Position numbers and translations under genes: made by a program
Shown: positions 48,315 through 59,021 of the stretch, in pieces
Layout: each line of letters starts with the position of its first letter
Position numbering within the stretch: the first letter of the stretch is position 1
DNA from: Cheiracanthium punctorium
Taxonomy: Eukaryota; Arthropoda; Arachnida; Araneae; Cheiracanthiidae
DNA length: 64,000 nt
Reading direction: 5' to 3'
Assembly (NCBI GenBank): GCA_038373885.1
Contig: JAWZYV010014407.1
Span: forward strand, 124,001-188,000
Notes under the pieces: model-generated
Seen by the model: the letters and a program-made list of their open reading frames with translations, nothing else
Databases searched by the model: none
What the model was told of the DNA's origin: nothing

Positions 48315-49497
48315 CTCTGTAACAGCTGAAGCATTTCATATGATTTCTGAAAACAGCAGATAAGTACGACTTTTTCTAAGACATTGAGCGGTGTCAGGAA
48401 TTCTCAAGTTCTTCGTCCAATAAAATGCTGCCTTTCCAAAAATAAACCCAAAGATTAGGTTGTAACTTAATAACCTTTATCACTTAATAATAAATAGAGC
48501 AGAATATTTCAGTTTCACTGGGACGTGTGGATTATCGAGTTATCTGATACCCGAGAACTAATGCATGCTGACTGAAGCTCTCCCAGCCTTAATTAAATAA
48601 GTTGGGAGACGGAGATTAAATAAAAACCTATTCTGGGTTTTTGATACACGCCGACTCGTGGAGAGGAGGTTGTTTTGAAATAAGGTATCAGGTTTATAGA
48701 GTGCTACTTAAATTATCTACTAACCAGCATTTTTCAGGCTGCTTCAGGAGCATAAAGCTCTAGGAATTTTCAGATTTCTTCAGGAGCAGTGGCGGATCTA
48801 CAGAAAAACTCTGGAAGGGGGCACAAAATTATTTTGTCTGCTTTCTCTAATAAAGTCATTGAATTCATAAAATAAATCAATAAGGTAGTTTAAAATTACA
48901 GTTCGTTCGTAGTCAAAATCCGTATTCTACGCTTCAGATACTTAAATTTTTTTCAGATAGTTCAGATAGGGGAGGGAGGGACACGTGTCCCTGTACTCCT
49001 CCTCTGGATCCGACAATGCTCGGTACGTTAAAAATCGCAAAAAGGATGATAAGCGTATATTTCCATGAGTAAAAGTCGATTAGCATTTATAGCTCTTCTA
49101 ATGGAGCACTCAAAAGAATTTCGATACATTACGGTCTGTCAGATTAGAGACATTCATCCATCTCAAGCACAATACAGTAAGTACAATAGACTTTAATAAA
49201 AACTTACTCTTCATTCAAAAGGATAGAAATAACATTTAAAGTTCTTTTACAGAGCTTCGCAAAATAACACCAGTACTGATATATTACATTTTTGAGGTTA
49301 TCCCCACGATCTCGTCAAGTTTGAATACGATACATAGCCACATTTGTGCAAAAGAAAATGCTGTTGTGTTGGAAAGTGTTCTATAATCAATGCGTTTGCC
49401 TTTTATTCTTTCCTTTTTCAAAGAGCAAATTTTACTTTAAAAGTAAAGCCAGCAAGATTGGAAAAATAGGACGCCATCTTACATTGTAAGTTGATAG
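48315..49497. other. Non-coding stretch with a decayed hAT MITE and a repeat fragment
   Basis: It contains the probable MITE at 48787-49018. At 49085-49170, a piece of the family seen in the 27541-29338 insertion ('gagcactcaaaagaatttcgatacattacgg', 'cattcatccatctcaagcacaatac') matches 28235-28320. No gene. Confidence 0.55.
48787..49018. repeat. Probable hAT MITE, no duplication kept
   Basis: The left end CAGTGGCGGATCTACAG and right end CTCTGGATCCGACAATG are degenerate inverted repeats of the same type as the element at 51576-51808. No 8-bp duplication is evident. Confidence 0.55.
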
Positions 49498-49645
49498 TTA
49501 ACCATTGAAGCGCACCCATTTTCCAATTCCGAACAAAGTGCAGCCGTTGCCATTGCTTAATTTAACTACCAACAATACGGCGGTCGATCGAATCGCCCAT
49601 CGCGTGCCATAGAGCTAAAGGACATTTTGGACACAGTTGGCTTAG

Positions 49646-50038
49646 CCAACACCTCCTAGACATAGAAGGCCTGAGGACATAATCACAGTTTTACTTTCAA
49701 AAAGTAAAACTATTTAAAATTTCTGATGAATGATACACATTTTAGAAGATATCTTAAGTTAAAGATAAAAATTAAAATACCTTTCTGATAAAAAATAATT
49801 TATTATGATCTATTTTTATATCATATCATATAATTAGTGATAGTTAGAATTTCCTATATGACGTAAAATTAAATTTTCTATCTTAAATCATTAAAATGTT
49901 TTATGCGGGAGTAAATTCACCACAAACTTTGAAGAGTATTACATTGTGAAAATAAATGCGTGGTGACGTCCTTTTAGTTGACCTAGGGATGATGTAAAAG
50001 TTTCTGTTCTCAGGCATTGTATATCTAGGAGGTGTTGG
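49646..50038. repeat. Nested 393-bp element with 15-bp inverted repeats
   Basis: The ends CCAACACCTCCTAGA (49646-49660) and TCTAGGAGGTGTTGG (50024-50038) are perfect inverted repeats. CTTAG flanks both sides (49641-49645 and 50039-50043), suggesting a 5-bp target duplication. The interior is AT-rich and non-coding. I do not recognise the superfamily. Confidence 0.75.
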
Positions 50039-50282
50039 CTTAGCTCTGTGGCACGCGATGGACGATTCGATCAACCACCATGTTCGTGGTAGATAAATCA
50101 AGCAATGGCAACGGCTGCACTTGGTTCGGCATTGGGCAGTCTGTCTAGTTTTTCTTAGCAGATGCCGGTACTGATAAAAGTAATTCTGACATCCATTTTA
50201 CAAGCAATTGATCATTTTTACGAGAAATTGTGTGCTGAAGTAAAGGATTATCGTGTCGAAATGTATTATTACTATGTCCTCC

Positions 50283-50700
50283 TTAACCCTTTAACGTGCA
50301 GTGTTCCCGCTCTTGGAACGCCAAACTCTGACGTTTTGACTGTTGCCAGTCACGAAGAATAGATCTGATTTCTATATAAATAGTTGCGGGTGACATAGCT
50401 CCACGGGAATCCTTTACTTTTCAGCACGTCATTTCCCGTAAAAAAAATTGTCACGATTACTTTTAACAGCCACTGGCATCTGCTGAAAAATGAAAGAATG
50501 CGAGAACAGCTGGATAGATTGCCCAATACTGAAAAAAGAGCAGCCGTTGCCATCGCTCGACTTAACTACCAGCAAGATGGCGGACGATCGAAACGTTCAT
50601 CGCATGCCACAGATCTAGAGACCAATTTTTTGACGACAGCGGGCTGTGCCGCACAGCCCTTTTTTCAGCATTGGGAAAGGGTTGCGCCTCAAAGGGTTAA
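50283..50700. repeat. TTAA foldback MITE, copy D (intact, 418 bp, nested in copy G)
   Basis: TTAACCCTTTAACGTGCAGT to CTCAAAGGGTTAA. It sits at a TTAA inside copy G, so TTAA is the target and is duplicated on insertion. The interior matches copy C closely ('gttgccagtcacgaagaatag', 'ccaatactgaaaaaagagcagccg', 'ccacagatctagagacc'). Confidence 0.85.
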
Positions 50701-50787
50701 GTATTTTATTGAAATCAAATTTATTCTTCGTGAATCACAGTCAAAACGTCGGAACCGTGTCCTCCCGGCAAGGAAACCGCGGGTTAA

Positions 50788-51575
50788 AGTCAAAATTAAA
50801 TTTTAATTCAGTAACCCTTCCTATTAAATGGAGAAATTCCGCATGGAAAACCTATTTTACCAGCCTGCATTCATCTAGGAAAGGAATGATTATTAAAAGC
50901 AGGGGTACACCAACCAGCTAGCTCCCGGGTACGTCGCACGAGGAGTAAATCTCCTCCAAAAACCACCCGCCGTCTCGAGAACGGGCAGTTTTATGTTCCG
51001 GGCCATTAACTTCGACACAACAATGAATTCAATTACTAGAAGAACAACGTAAGGGCCCATTAAAAAGCTGGAGGGGTTAGACGACGGCACAATATGAGGA
51101 GTGCAAGATGCCCGTTCGATAAAAAAAGGGAGGCAGGGGGGAAGGGGCGAAATAAAGCTTATTGTCGCTCCATGCAACATTCATGCATAAGCTGAGATGC
51201 TGTGAGGGGCTTAAGATGGGCATCGATATACACAGTGTCGACGAACTGTATGGAAGTTTATAGAATAATTCCGCGAAAAAAGAGGAAAAAGTATGATACA
51301 AAAGCAATTTATATATGCTTATTATTTATGTGTCTGCATCACAGTAATGGATCCAGAAAAGTTTCAAGCGGAGACGAAGCATTTTATCAGAGATGGGCCA
51401 CTCTTACCCTCCACACAACCCCCCCCCCTTCTTTTTTTTTTTCATTCTGACGTGAATACGTCTTTAAATTTGTTTCCACAGTGAAAGGCAATTGATGGTC
51501 CCCCTTGTTATCATCAAGGAACTGATGATAACAAAATCAAAGGATACAGTTTGATGTTGCAGCTACATATCAACC
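50788..51575. other. Non-coding stretch
   Basis: No repeat ends recognised. A short C tract followed by a T tract lies at 51420-51441. Open frames on both strands lack motifs. Confidence 0.45.
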
Positions 51576-51808
51576 CAGTGGTGGATCCAGAAATTTTTGG
51601 TTCAGGGGCTAAATTTAAAAAAAAAAAAAGCTTATTTCACCCAATTAAAATGTACTATAAATCCAAATTTTAGTCTAAACCAACGTGCATGCTTTTAAGA
51701 GGGGTTAAGTAATAAAATATGATCATTTTAGCTATTTTAAAGTGTATAACAAAGCAGAATGTTACACTTTAGCAATCTCTTTTAGCCCCTCCCCTGGATC
51801 CGCTACTG
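51576..51808. repeat. hAT MITE with 7/8-bp duplication
   Basis: The ends CAGTGGTGGATCCAG and CTGGATCCGCTACTG are inverted repeats with two mismatches. The flanks TATCAACC (51568-51575) and TATCTACC (51809-51816) differ at one base. An A12-type tract lies inside. Confidence 0.8.
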
Positions 51809-52000
51809 TATCTACCATCTACATCCCAAATTTAATGACACCAATCCATAGCTAAAAGGATCAAAGAGTTTGTTACGTCGAGTAAGGACTGTGGCGCATC
51901 GCTTGCATCGGAAGAGGAAGAGCCGCCATTTTGAGGTCGTTTCGATGCTTCACACATTGTTTGTTTAGTATCAATTTTGACTCGGAGAAGCTAGAGCGTC

Positions 52001-52157
52001 CAGGCCCGTACGCAGAAAAAAAATTTCGGGGGGTTCAATTAAAAAGGTTCAATTTTTCACAAAAAGGCTTCATTATTATTGTTTTGTTAACAAAATTTTA
52101 AATTTCGGGGGGATGGGGGCGGATCCCCTGGTCCCCCCCCCCCCGGGTACGGCCTTC
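52001..52157. repeat. hAT MITE with G/C tracts, 7/8-bp duplication
   Basis: The left end CAGGCCCGTACGCAG pairs with the right CGGGTACGGCCTTC. The flanks AGAGCGTC (51993-52000) and AAAGCGTC (52158-52165) differ at one base. It carries 'aaatttcgggggg' twice and a C13-type tract. Confidence 0.7.
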
Positions 52158-52322
52158 AAAGCGTCCGTTTGCATTTCAACTGCCAGTTCTCGTCAAGATC
52201 TATCGATTGCATATGTAAAACATTAGTGTGAAATAGTGAATATATATAGTGTTAAATTAAAAAATTAAAATAAATAATACAGTGTCGGCCTAGACACATC
52301 GAAAAGCCCCAAAAGCCGGGCA

Positions 52323-52462
52323 GAAAAAAAGTAAAGGATTCTCGTGGAGCTTTGTCACTCGCAATTATTTTTATAGAAATCCAATCTATTCTTCGTGACT
52401 GGCAACAGTCAAAACGTCAGAGTTTGGTGTTCCCAGAGCGGAATCACTGCGCATTAAAGGGT
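52323..52462 (-). repeat. TTAA foldback MITE, partial copy E
   Basis: It matches one terminal arm of the family ('gtaaaggattctcgtggagc', 'cttcgtgactggcaacagtc', 'cagagtttggtgttcccaga') and ends GCGCATTAAAGGGTTTA, with the terminal TTAA mutated. The other arm is missing. Confidence 0.75.
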
Positions 52463-54935
52463 TTATAAAAAAAGAACTGTCCAGCACCTTCCTATCAGAA
52501 AACGATTATGCCACTTCTGAAAACACCCTGACCTACCGTTAAGGTTATAACAACAGCATGGAAAAAAGAAAGAAAGATAATGATAATAATAACACACGTT
52601 ATCTTTTGAATAATTGAACAGAACACAACCATCATCCCCAAGTCACAATGAAGAAGAAAAAATAAATAAATAAAAATAAAAATGTCAGCCAGGAGAAAGT
52701 GATGCATTGTGGATCCTAATCCGAACCAGTTTCATGGCCTCATTGGATAATGAAGGAATTTTTTTTTTTTTTTTAAATAATAGTGCGCGTTCTTACTCTT
52801 TATTGCTGATTTATTTTATATGGCGGTTCAGCCGCAACCCTACGCCTTCGGTCAGTAGCTCAGAGTGACGTAATACCACTTCGTGGTGTAGCCGAATTGG
52901 AAATTGACTTTTATGGAGCTATCGCCAATTCTTGCGGATGATAGAGCCGCAGATAATGGCCCTATGTCTGGGAGATGACAGCATTTAATGGAAGGAAATG
53001 CGCGGATATTTGAGTAATAAAAGATTTTAGTCATGCAAAGTGTGATACTTACATAATTCGAATTGAGACATTAAGTTAACAAGAGCATGGTTAAATAATT
53101 ATGATTTAATAATGTTGTTTGGGGGGGGGGAATAACATGATTTTGAAATAAACAAAAATAAACTCATTTGTCAGGGGCTTGAAAAATTTCAGTAATAAAA
53201 CTTGTTTTTTAATCTAATATTTTGCGAATTTAATGTATCAAATCAGGGCCTGAAGTGTATGGGGATACATGTTACTAATTGGGAATGTTTTTCTACGGGG
53301 GTTCGTATGCAAAAAGTGTAACTTTTTAAATTTTTTTGAAAACGAGAGGAATTTTTTTTAACATAGTCTTTTTCCTACCTTATTTTGAACATTTTTTTTT
53401 AAATTTACATCGCCCACTTATCTGTAATCGATAAAGAATTTAGGCTTGTCATCATTTTTTCAAGAATACCCTGTATGTAATGAAAACAACATATTACGTA
53501 AGATATATCTTGAGTAAAACTAATATATATATATTCATTGAAAATCTTATGTAAATAAAATCTTACTTAGTATTTTTGTTGCCACCCTTTGATGCAGATG
53601 CAGCCTATATACAGGACATGTTCACTTCACATATTTGTGCATGCTGCTGGAGTTCCTTATTACAATGCCATTCTCGGATTTGAGTTTCAATTAATAATTA
53701 ATTGCCGCCTAGTGGTGATTTATTAAGAAGGATTAAAACGTGTTATCATCTTTTCGAGACAACCTGTATAACTAGAATATTCTCAAAAATAAAAAAATAC
53801 CTACAAAACCTAACATCAGTTTTTTAATCAAAAAATTAAACTAGAAAATACAAAAATATGAGTGATTCCCCTAATAATTTGGTCACCTAGAGTACATCTA
53901 ACAATAAAAAGTTTGCTACGAATTCTTTAGTGGTTAATTTTTATTACACGGTAAATACGTTCAGTGTTATATGAACCCGTGTTATAGGGGGGCGGAGGGT
54001 CTACTGTACTACTTTCTGGATGCCTCTCGTACATATTTGCAATATCTCAGCTCAACCGTATCCCTAACAGGATGCGCAAATTTAAAGTACCCTGTGTTTA
54101 ACTCCCTCGCAGAAAACATATTCATTAAAATAAATTGACCCTTGTCTAAGTAGAACTATACAAACTTTTTTTCTTCTTCTAAAGATGACCGAAATTAAAC
54201 TAATTTTCCACGAACTGTTTCTCCATCTGCAGCAGCCTGGCAGGAATCCAAGTGGTATTAAAATTATTTGGGTTAGAAGGTTAAATAGAAAATTAAGATC
54301 ACTTACAGAATCCGAAGAGGGACGAACATAAATTATCCACATTAGATCCAATTTTGTCAAACCAAAATTTATATTGAAGTTTTATTTTTCCTTACCTAAA
54401 AAGAGAAAAAAGTAAAATCATAAATATACTTTTTGAAAAAAAAAAAAAGAAAAAAAAAAGCAATTCGAAATTATTAAATTTGCAATGTAAAAGAAATGTT
54501 TTTCGAAAATTCATGCAATAATACAATAAGAATCTAAATCAGAATGAAAAATTTACAAGGTAACAGTTGTTCTGAAGGCCGATTAATTTCAGGGCAATTC
54601 ATTTTTAACAAAACAGACAAATTATATACAAAACATTAAATATAAAACACCTTCGGCCACGGTCTTATTTGCTGCATAACGAATAGCCAGCCTGTCCGTT
54701 CCCATCGTCATAAAGACGCGGCGGCTGAGATTCCTTTTCTACTCACAGCACTGCGATTGTGGAATGCTGGTTGACACCGACGCATGCAAGGACTAATCCC
54801 AAGATGCAACAATGGGAGCTAGCAGGATTGCGCAAATAAGATTTTAAAGTTACAAAAGTTTATTTCAAAGTTTCCTGAAAAAAATTAAAACTAAACTGGT
54901 TTTTCAAATGATAAATTTAATTATGCAGTATGCGG
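52463..54935. other. Non-coding stretch
   Basis: It contains a T tract (52760-52774), a G tract (53119-53128) and the foldback-family arm at 53300-53474. A GC-richer, non-repetitive patch at 54650-54830 has no matching domain or repeat end. No gene is supported. Confidence 0.45.
53300..53474. repeat. Right-arm copy of the GGACACC foldback family
   Basis: 'Gcaaaaagtgtaactttttaaa', then 'catagtctttttcctacctta', 'ttgaacatttttt' and 'aataccctgtatgt' align with the right arm of the element at 32443-33111 (33006-33111). A roughly 60-bp insertion lies before the CCCTGTA end. Confidence 0.6.
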
Positions 54936-55210
54936 TGCACAATATTATTTCTGCACAGTACAGTGCAGTTATAATTATTATTACACTACTGTGTCATACT
55001 TAGTAATTATTGTTATTACAGGGCAGTGCAATAATTATTACTGTGCAATACAGTATTATTATTTAAGTGCTGTACTTTATTATTATGACTCCATACTGTA
55101 CGTGCAGTACTGTACTTTATATATTTTTCTCTAACACTGCACAGTACTGTACAATATTGTAAATGAAATTTTGTGCATTTACAATACTGTGCAGTACAGT
55201 GCTGTATTAT
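54936..55210. repeat. CAGTAC/GTACTG-rich palindromic region ending in a large hairpin
   Basis: The words CAGTAC, GTACTG, CTGTAC, TGCACAG and ATAATTATTA alternate over 270 bp. At its right side, 55135-55165 (CACTGCACAGTACTGTACAA...) pairs with 55176-55204 around a loop of about 10 nt with a one- to two-base bulge. No coding potential. Confidence 0.8.
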
Positions 55211-57732
55211 GTTGAATAACACTGCTTTTTTTCTTATTCATTACTTTATGTGGGAAATATAATATATAGCTAGAGAAGTGTATTCCACTGTATAGATCGT
55301 ACTGTATCGGAATTCTTTTGTGCACTCCGGTAAAAGAACGTGCACGTACACTATATCCGATATAAATATCATTCGCGTATAAAAATTTCGTTGTAATCGA
55401 TGTATAATTTCAACAGCTGAAGAAGGACGGATGAACACAGAAATCGTAACATTATGAACTTTCTTGTAAAGAACTGCAAGAAAAAAAGAAAGCAGAAACA
55501 GAATTTTAGCCAGAAAAGGAACGTACTTTCATTGCAATGTTATGAGAAATTTTTTTTTTCTAAAAGGAATGAAAGTTAAATAAAATTTTGAATTTGAATC
55601 GAAAAATCACGTGGTGACAGCTGCTTCTGAAAGCAATTTGATTTTGGTTGAATTCTAAATGTTACAATCGTTATTTTTCAAATTGAAGAAAAAGATGAAA
55701 AGCAATTGAAAAGGCTGGAATAAGAAATAGAATGGAGTGATCGAAAAAATGTCCTTTTATTTACAATAAAAAAAGATAAAAGCATGCCCTAACCGTATTA
55801 AATTGAAAGGCTATTTTTTAAAGAAATGACATTTCTAATCTAATAAGAACGGAATAATTAAAGATGCCCTAATATATGTATATACATTGCCCCCGTACAA
55901 AAGAATTCCCAGTTATCAAAATGTGCTTAACAAAAATGATGAAAAATTCCAAACGCATCGATTATAAAACACTTTCCAACGCAACCATCTTTTTGCGGCA
56001 AATTTAGCGAGATTTTGGAGATAACCACAAATATGCTGCATATCACTATTAAAGAGACCCAGTAAAACAACTTAAAATGTGACTTTTATATTTTAATGAA
56101 GACTAAGCTGTTATAGACATACATTATGTTGTGCTTGAATTGGACAAATGTCTCTAAACTGACGTAGACCGTATAATGCATTGGTATTATTTTGGGTGCT
56201 TTTAAAGAAGATCTATAAATGTTACAAACACTACTTTCGATCGGAGCATTATTTTATGATCCTTAATAACAGCTTTGTTTTCTTTGAAATAGCCAAATGT
56301 CTCTAAAATACATTTTAAACAATGACTTCCATAGAGTGCAATGTATTTGAATTCTTTTGCGTGTCCCGGTGAAAAAGCTGTAAATGTTACATACACTATT
56401 TTCCATGTCAGGGTTTCTACAGATTTCACAGCTTTTGCTTCCCTGACATCTATCACGCTCTTCCCTGAATTCATCTAGAGTGCTTTCCCGAATTTTGTGT
56501 TTCTATTTTTAACATTACATCCATTAATTGATAATTTTTTATATATTTTGCCCCCTTTTTTTTACAAATAATAATAAAATTAATATATACAAGAACCTTA
56601 TTTGAGATCATTGGATTCTAACAAAAACCATGTTTGATAATAATTTAGGATAAAATTAAGCCTATTTCAACTGCACAAGATATGATCATAAAGAAAACAT
56701 TTTAAAATTATTTATAAGGTTGAATGAGAAAATGGAAATAAAACAATTCCTATACTTAGGTTCAAACAGCAAATATTTTCTTGATTCCACAAAATTCAAA
56801 TATTCTTGCATTTCCCTGACCTTTCTTCCATTTCTGCTAATTACCCCGACTTTTTTCTCAAATCCCTGACTTTCCAGGTCTGTAGAAACCCTGCATAGGG
56901 CATATGGTACAGTATATAGGAATAATACATATAAATTTCGTAGTAATTGGTGCCTATTTATGGCAGTTAGATCACGGAGGGACGGTCCGAAATCATAAGC
57001 ACTTCTCAACCTTGTTAGAAAGTATAAAATCTTAACCATCCACTATTAGTGGCGAAAAACGCGATTTGAATTAATAAACACCGTGCCTGATAAGCTCACT
57101 TAACAGTTCACAAGATTCTTATTAAGCATAATGAAGAAATGTGGAGATAAATGATTTTTTTTTTCTTTTTTTGTTCCCAAATAATTTCCAATTACAGAAT
57201 CCCGGCTTCTGTAACTGTGCGAAACAAGACAACCCCCAAGGATCAATGAGCTGGGAACCGGCTTTTAATTGATATCCAAGCCACAGCGGTGCAACCCCGA
57301 GTTGTGCTGCGTCTGGGAACAGGAGTCGGAAAACAAATTCATCAAAGGAGCCCTTGTTACCAGTAAGGCAGGTAAGTACGGGATGATGGAACAGCTTTGC
57401 GGCACCACCACACAGGAAGAAAAAAAGAAGACAAGAGATATTAGTGTAGAATAAATTGATACAAATGTGCTATGAGCTGATGTTTTAATAAACGTATATT
57501 ACTAAGACTAGATGGAGAGTTGTTGCCATCGTTTTTGTTGGAGAAGTGGTTGATTTTCAAAGATCCGGAACGAATTGATTAGCAGAAGTTGCATTCTAGG
57601 TTTTACACTGAAACCAAATTTACAGGGGTTTGCAGTATTTTTATTAGCACTCGGGTGCTATTTCTTTCAAGCACGGGATTTTGTCTACGTGGTCACTTTT
57701 CCGTTTGATTCATGTTTTCTGCAGAGTGATTT
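55211..57732. other. Non-coding stretch with fragments of the GGCGA-insertion family
   Basis: Around 55280-55410 and 55900-56420 there are degraded pieces resembling the tandem units of 27541-29338 ('tagagtgcaatgtatttgaattcttttg', 'gcggcaaatttagcgagattttgg'). A 'cagggtttctacagatttcac' / 'ccaggtctgtagaaaccctg' inverted pair (about 56409 and 56874-56893) may bound another short element of about 485 bp. No gene is seen. Confidence 0.45.
56409..56893. repeat. Possible hAT-like MITE (CAGGGTTTCTACAGA ends)
   Basis: CAGGGTTTCTACAGA at about 56409 has its near-perfect complement TCTGTAGAAACCCTG ending at about 56893. 'Ccctgac' words recur in the interior, a pattern known from hAT elements with subterminal repeats. 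No target duplication was established. Confidence 0.55.
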
Positions 57733-58361
57733 GATATTGCTAACGCAATACTTTGGTCGACAGTGGTTTCCAAAACAGAAAGCCATCTGGAGTTGCTAAC
57801 GGATCATGTTGCTAACGGAAACATGGACTATCCCCTCAGATGATTTTCAAATATCAGGATTCACTTTGGTTGAACGGATAGACACTGGTTTCCAAAACAG
57901 AAAGCCATACGGAGTTATGATTTTTATAGAGGAAAACTTTTTAAAAATCACTTTATAAAAAGAATATGAAAAACTTTACCCGTGTCTACACGAACCAGAT
58001 CAATGGTGTTCAAATGGTCATTGCCTATATTCAAGATAAAGTGAGATTTGCAGTTACATACGCTAGTCCTCGAATTTCTCATGAAGATAAATTAGACGCT
58101 CTATTCGAAACGTTACTGAAAGAGGATGATTGTGAGACTGTTTTAGTAGGAGATTTTAACATAGAATTAAATTCCGATCAAGGATCCGATTTCATAATTG
58201 AAATGGGTACTTTAGATTTTCCAATGCGCACTCATCCAAAACATTTCACCACTAGGGGCCAAACAACAATGGATGCAATTTTCACCAACAAAATTATGCG
58301 AACAGGAGTCTATAGGAGCACTTGCAGTTATCATTTTCCTCTATATAGCAGAATTGATTGA
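57733..58361 (+). pseudogene. Endonuclease/exonuclease/phosphatase (EEP) domain of a retro- or Helentron-like element, frameshifted
   Basis: From 57800 the frame reads RIMLLTETWTIPSDDFQISG, then FTLVERIDTGFQNRKPYGVM, to a stop near 57956. The next frame (57966-58361) reads VTYASPRISHEDKLDALF, then ETVLVGDFNIEL, then TTRGQTTMDAIFTNK and SYHFPLYSRID. ETW, GDFN, T..T.DAIF and S-H-P are the ordered motifs of APE-like EEP nucleases, which nick DNA for mobile elements. The SYH in place of the usual SDH reminds me of endonucleases carried by Helentron-type (PIF1 helicase) elements, but a LINE origin is possible. It is broken by a frameshift, and a partial tandem duplication precedes it (57733-57800 repeats LLT.., W/GFPKQK/QNRK words). 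No reverse transcriptase or helicase was found nearby. Confidence 0.65.
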
Positions 58362-58624
58362 ATAGATTTTTAAAAAAATCTGAAACTCTTCCAGCCGAGT
58401 GCATCAATAAAATCTGGAAGAATTTTAGATTTTTTATTACTTTTTTTTCCTTTCTTTTTTCACTAATAAAATTGTTGCAAACGGCACATTTTTATCTCAA
58501 ACCGTGTTGTTCTTATTTACGTTCAAAATGGGTCACTGATTTAATGGACACCCTGTACCTTGACCCTCTCAGTAACGCATCCAAAGGGGAGGGAATGATG
58601 CGATCGCTACCCGATCTCCTAGAG

Positions 58625-59021
58625 CAGGCCTCTCCAGACTTTTCAGCCCCAGGGGCCAACATTACCTATCAAACAGCAGTTTGGGGGCCACCTACACACT
58701 ACTCACAAATAAAAAAGAACCAAAACATAATTGTTCTGTTTAATTATTTGTTTAATATTACTTTTCAGTTATTATTTAATAACACACTGATGCACTACAC
58801 ATGAGCACCTGTATTAGTGGGAATAGGGAAATTGTTTCCCGAATGCTGAAATAGCAGACATTTCTGGCTTTAGATTTGATATCAACCAATGTCCTCAGAT
58901 TAGCATCCGACAAGTTTGTTTTTCTACCATAGACAAGTTTGTTACATCCTCTCAGTGACTGGGAACAGAAAAAAATAAGCAGCGAATAAGGTTTTGCATT
59001 GTAGTGATCAGTTGGAAACAA
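58625..59021 (-). pseudogene. 3' end of a hAT-like element with a weak transposase fragment
   Basis: The minus strand ends GGGGCTGAAAAGTCTGGAGA and then GGCCTG at 58625, the complement of CAGGCCTCTCCAGACTTTTC, close to the CAGGGGTxTCCAAACTTTT terminus of a common hAT group. Some 230 bp inward, the frame from 59021 reads NKLVYGRKTNLSDANLRTLV, then DIKSKARN, loosely like the C-terminal tail of ZBED-type hAT transposases. The terminus is the better evidence; the protein similarity is weak. Confidence 0.4.

Larger units (their letters stand above)
49498..50787. repeat. TTAA foldback MITE, copy G, carrying two nested insertions
   Basis: It starts TTAACCATTGAAGCGCACCC at 49498 and ends CGCGGGTTAA at 50787. 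Its centre is split by a 393-bp element at 49646-50038. Its right arm is split at a TTAA by copy D (50283-50700). Joining 49498-49640, 50039-50282 and 50701-50787 gives a colinear member of the family, matching copy B outside its insertion. Confidence 0.8.
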
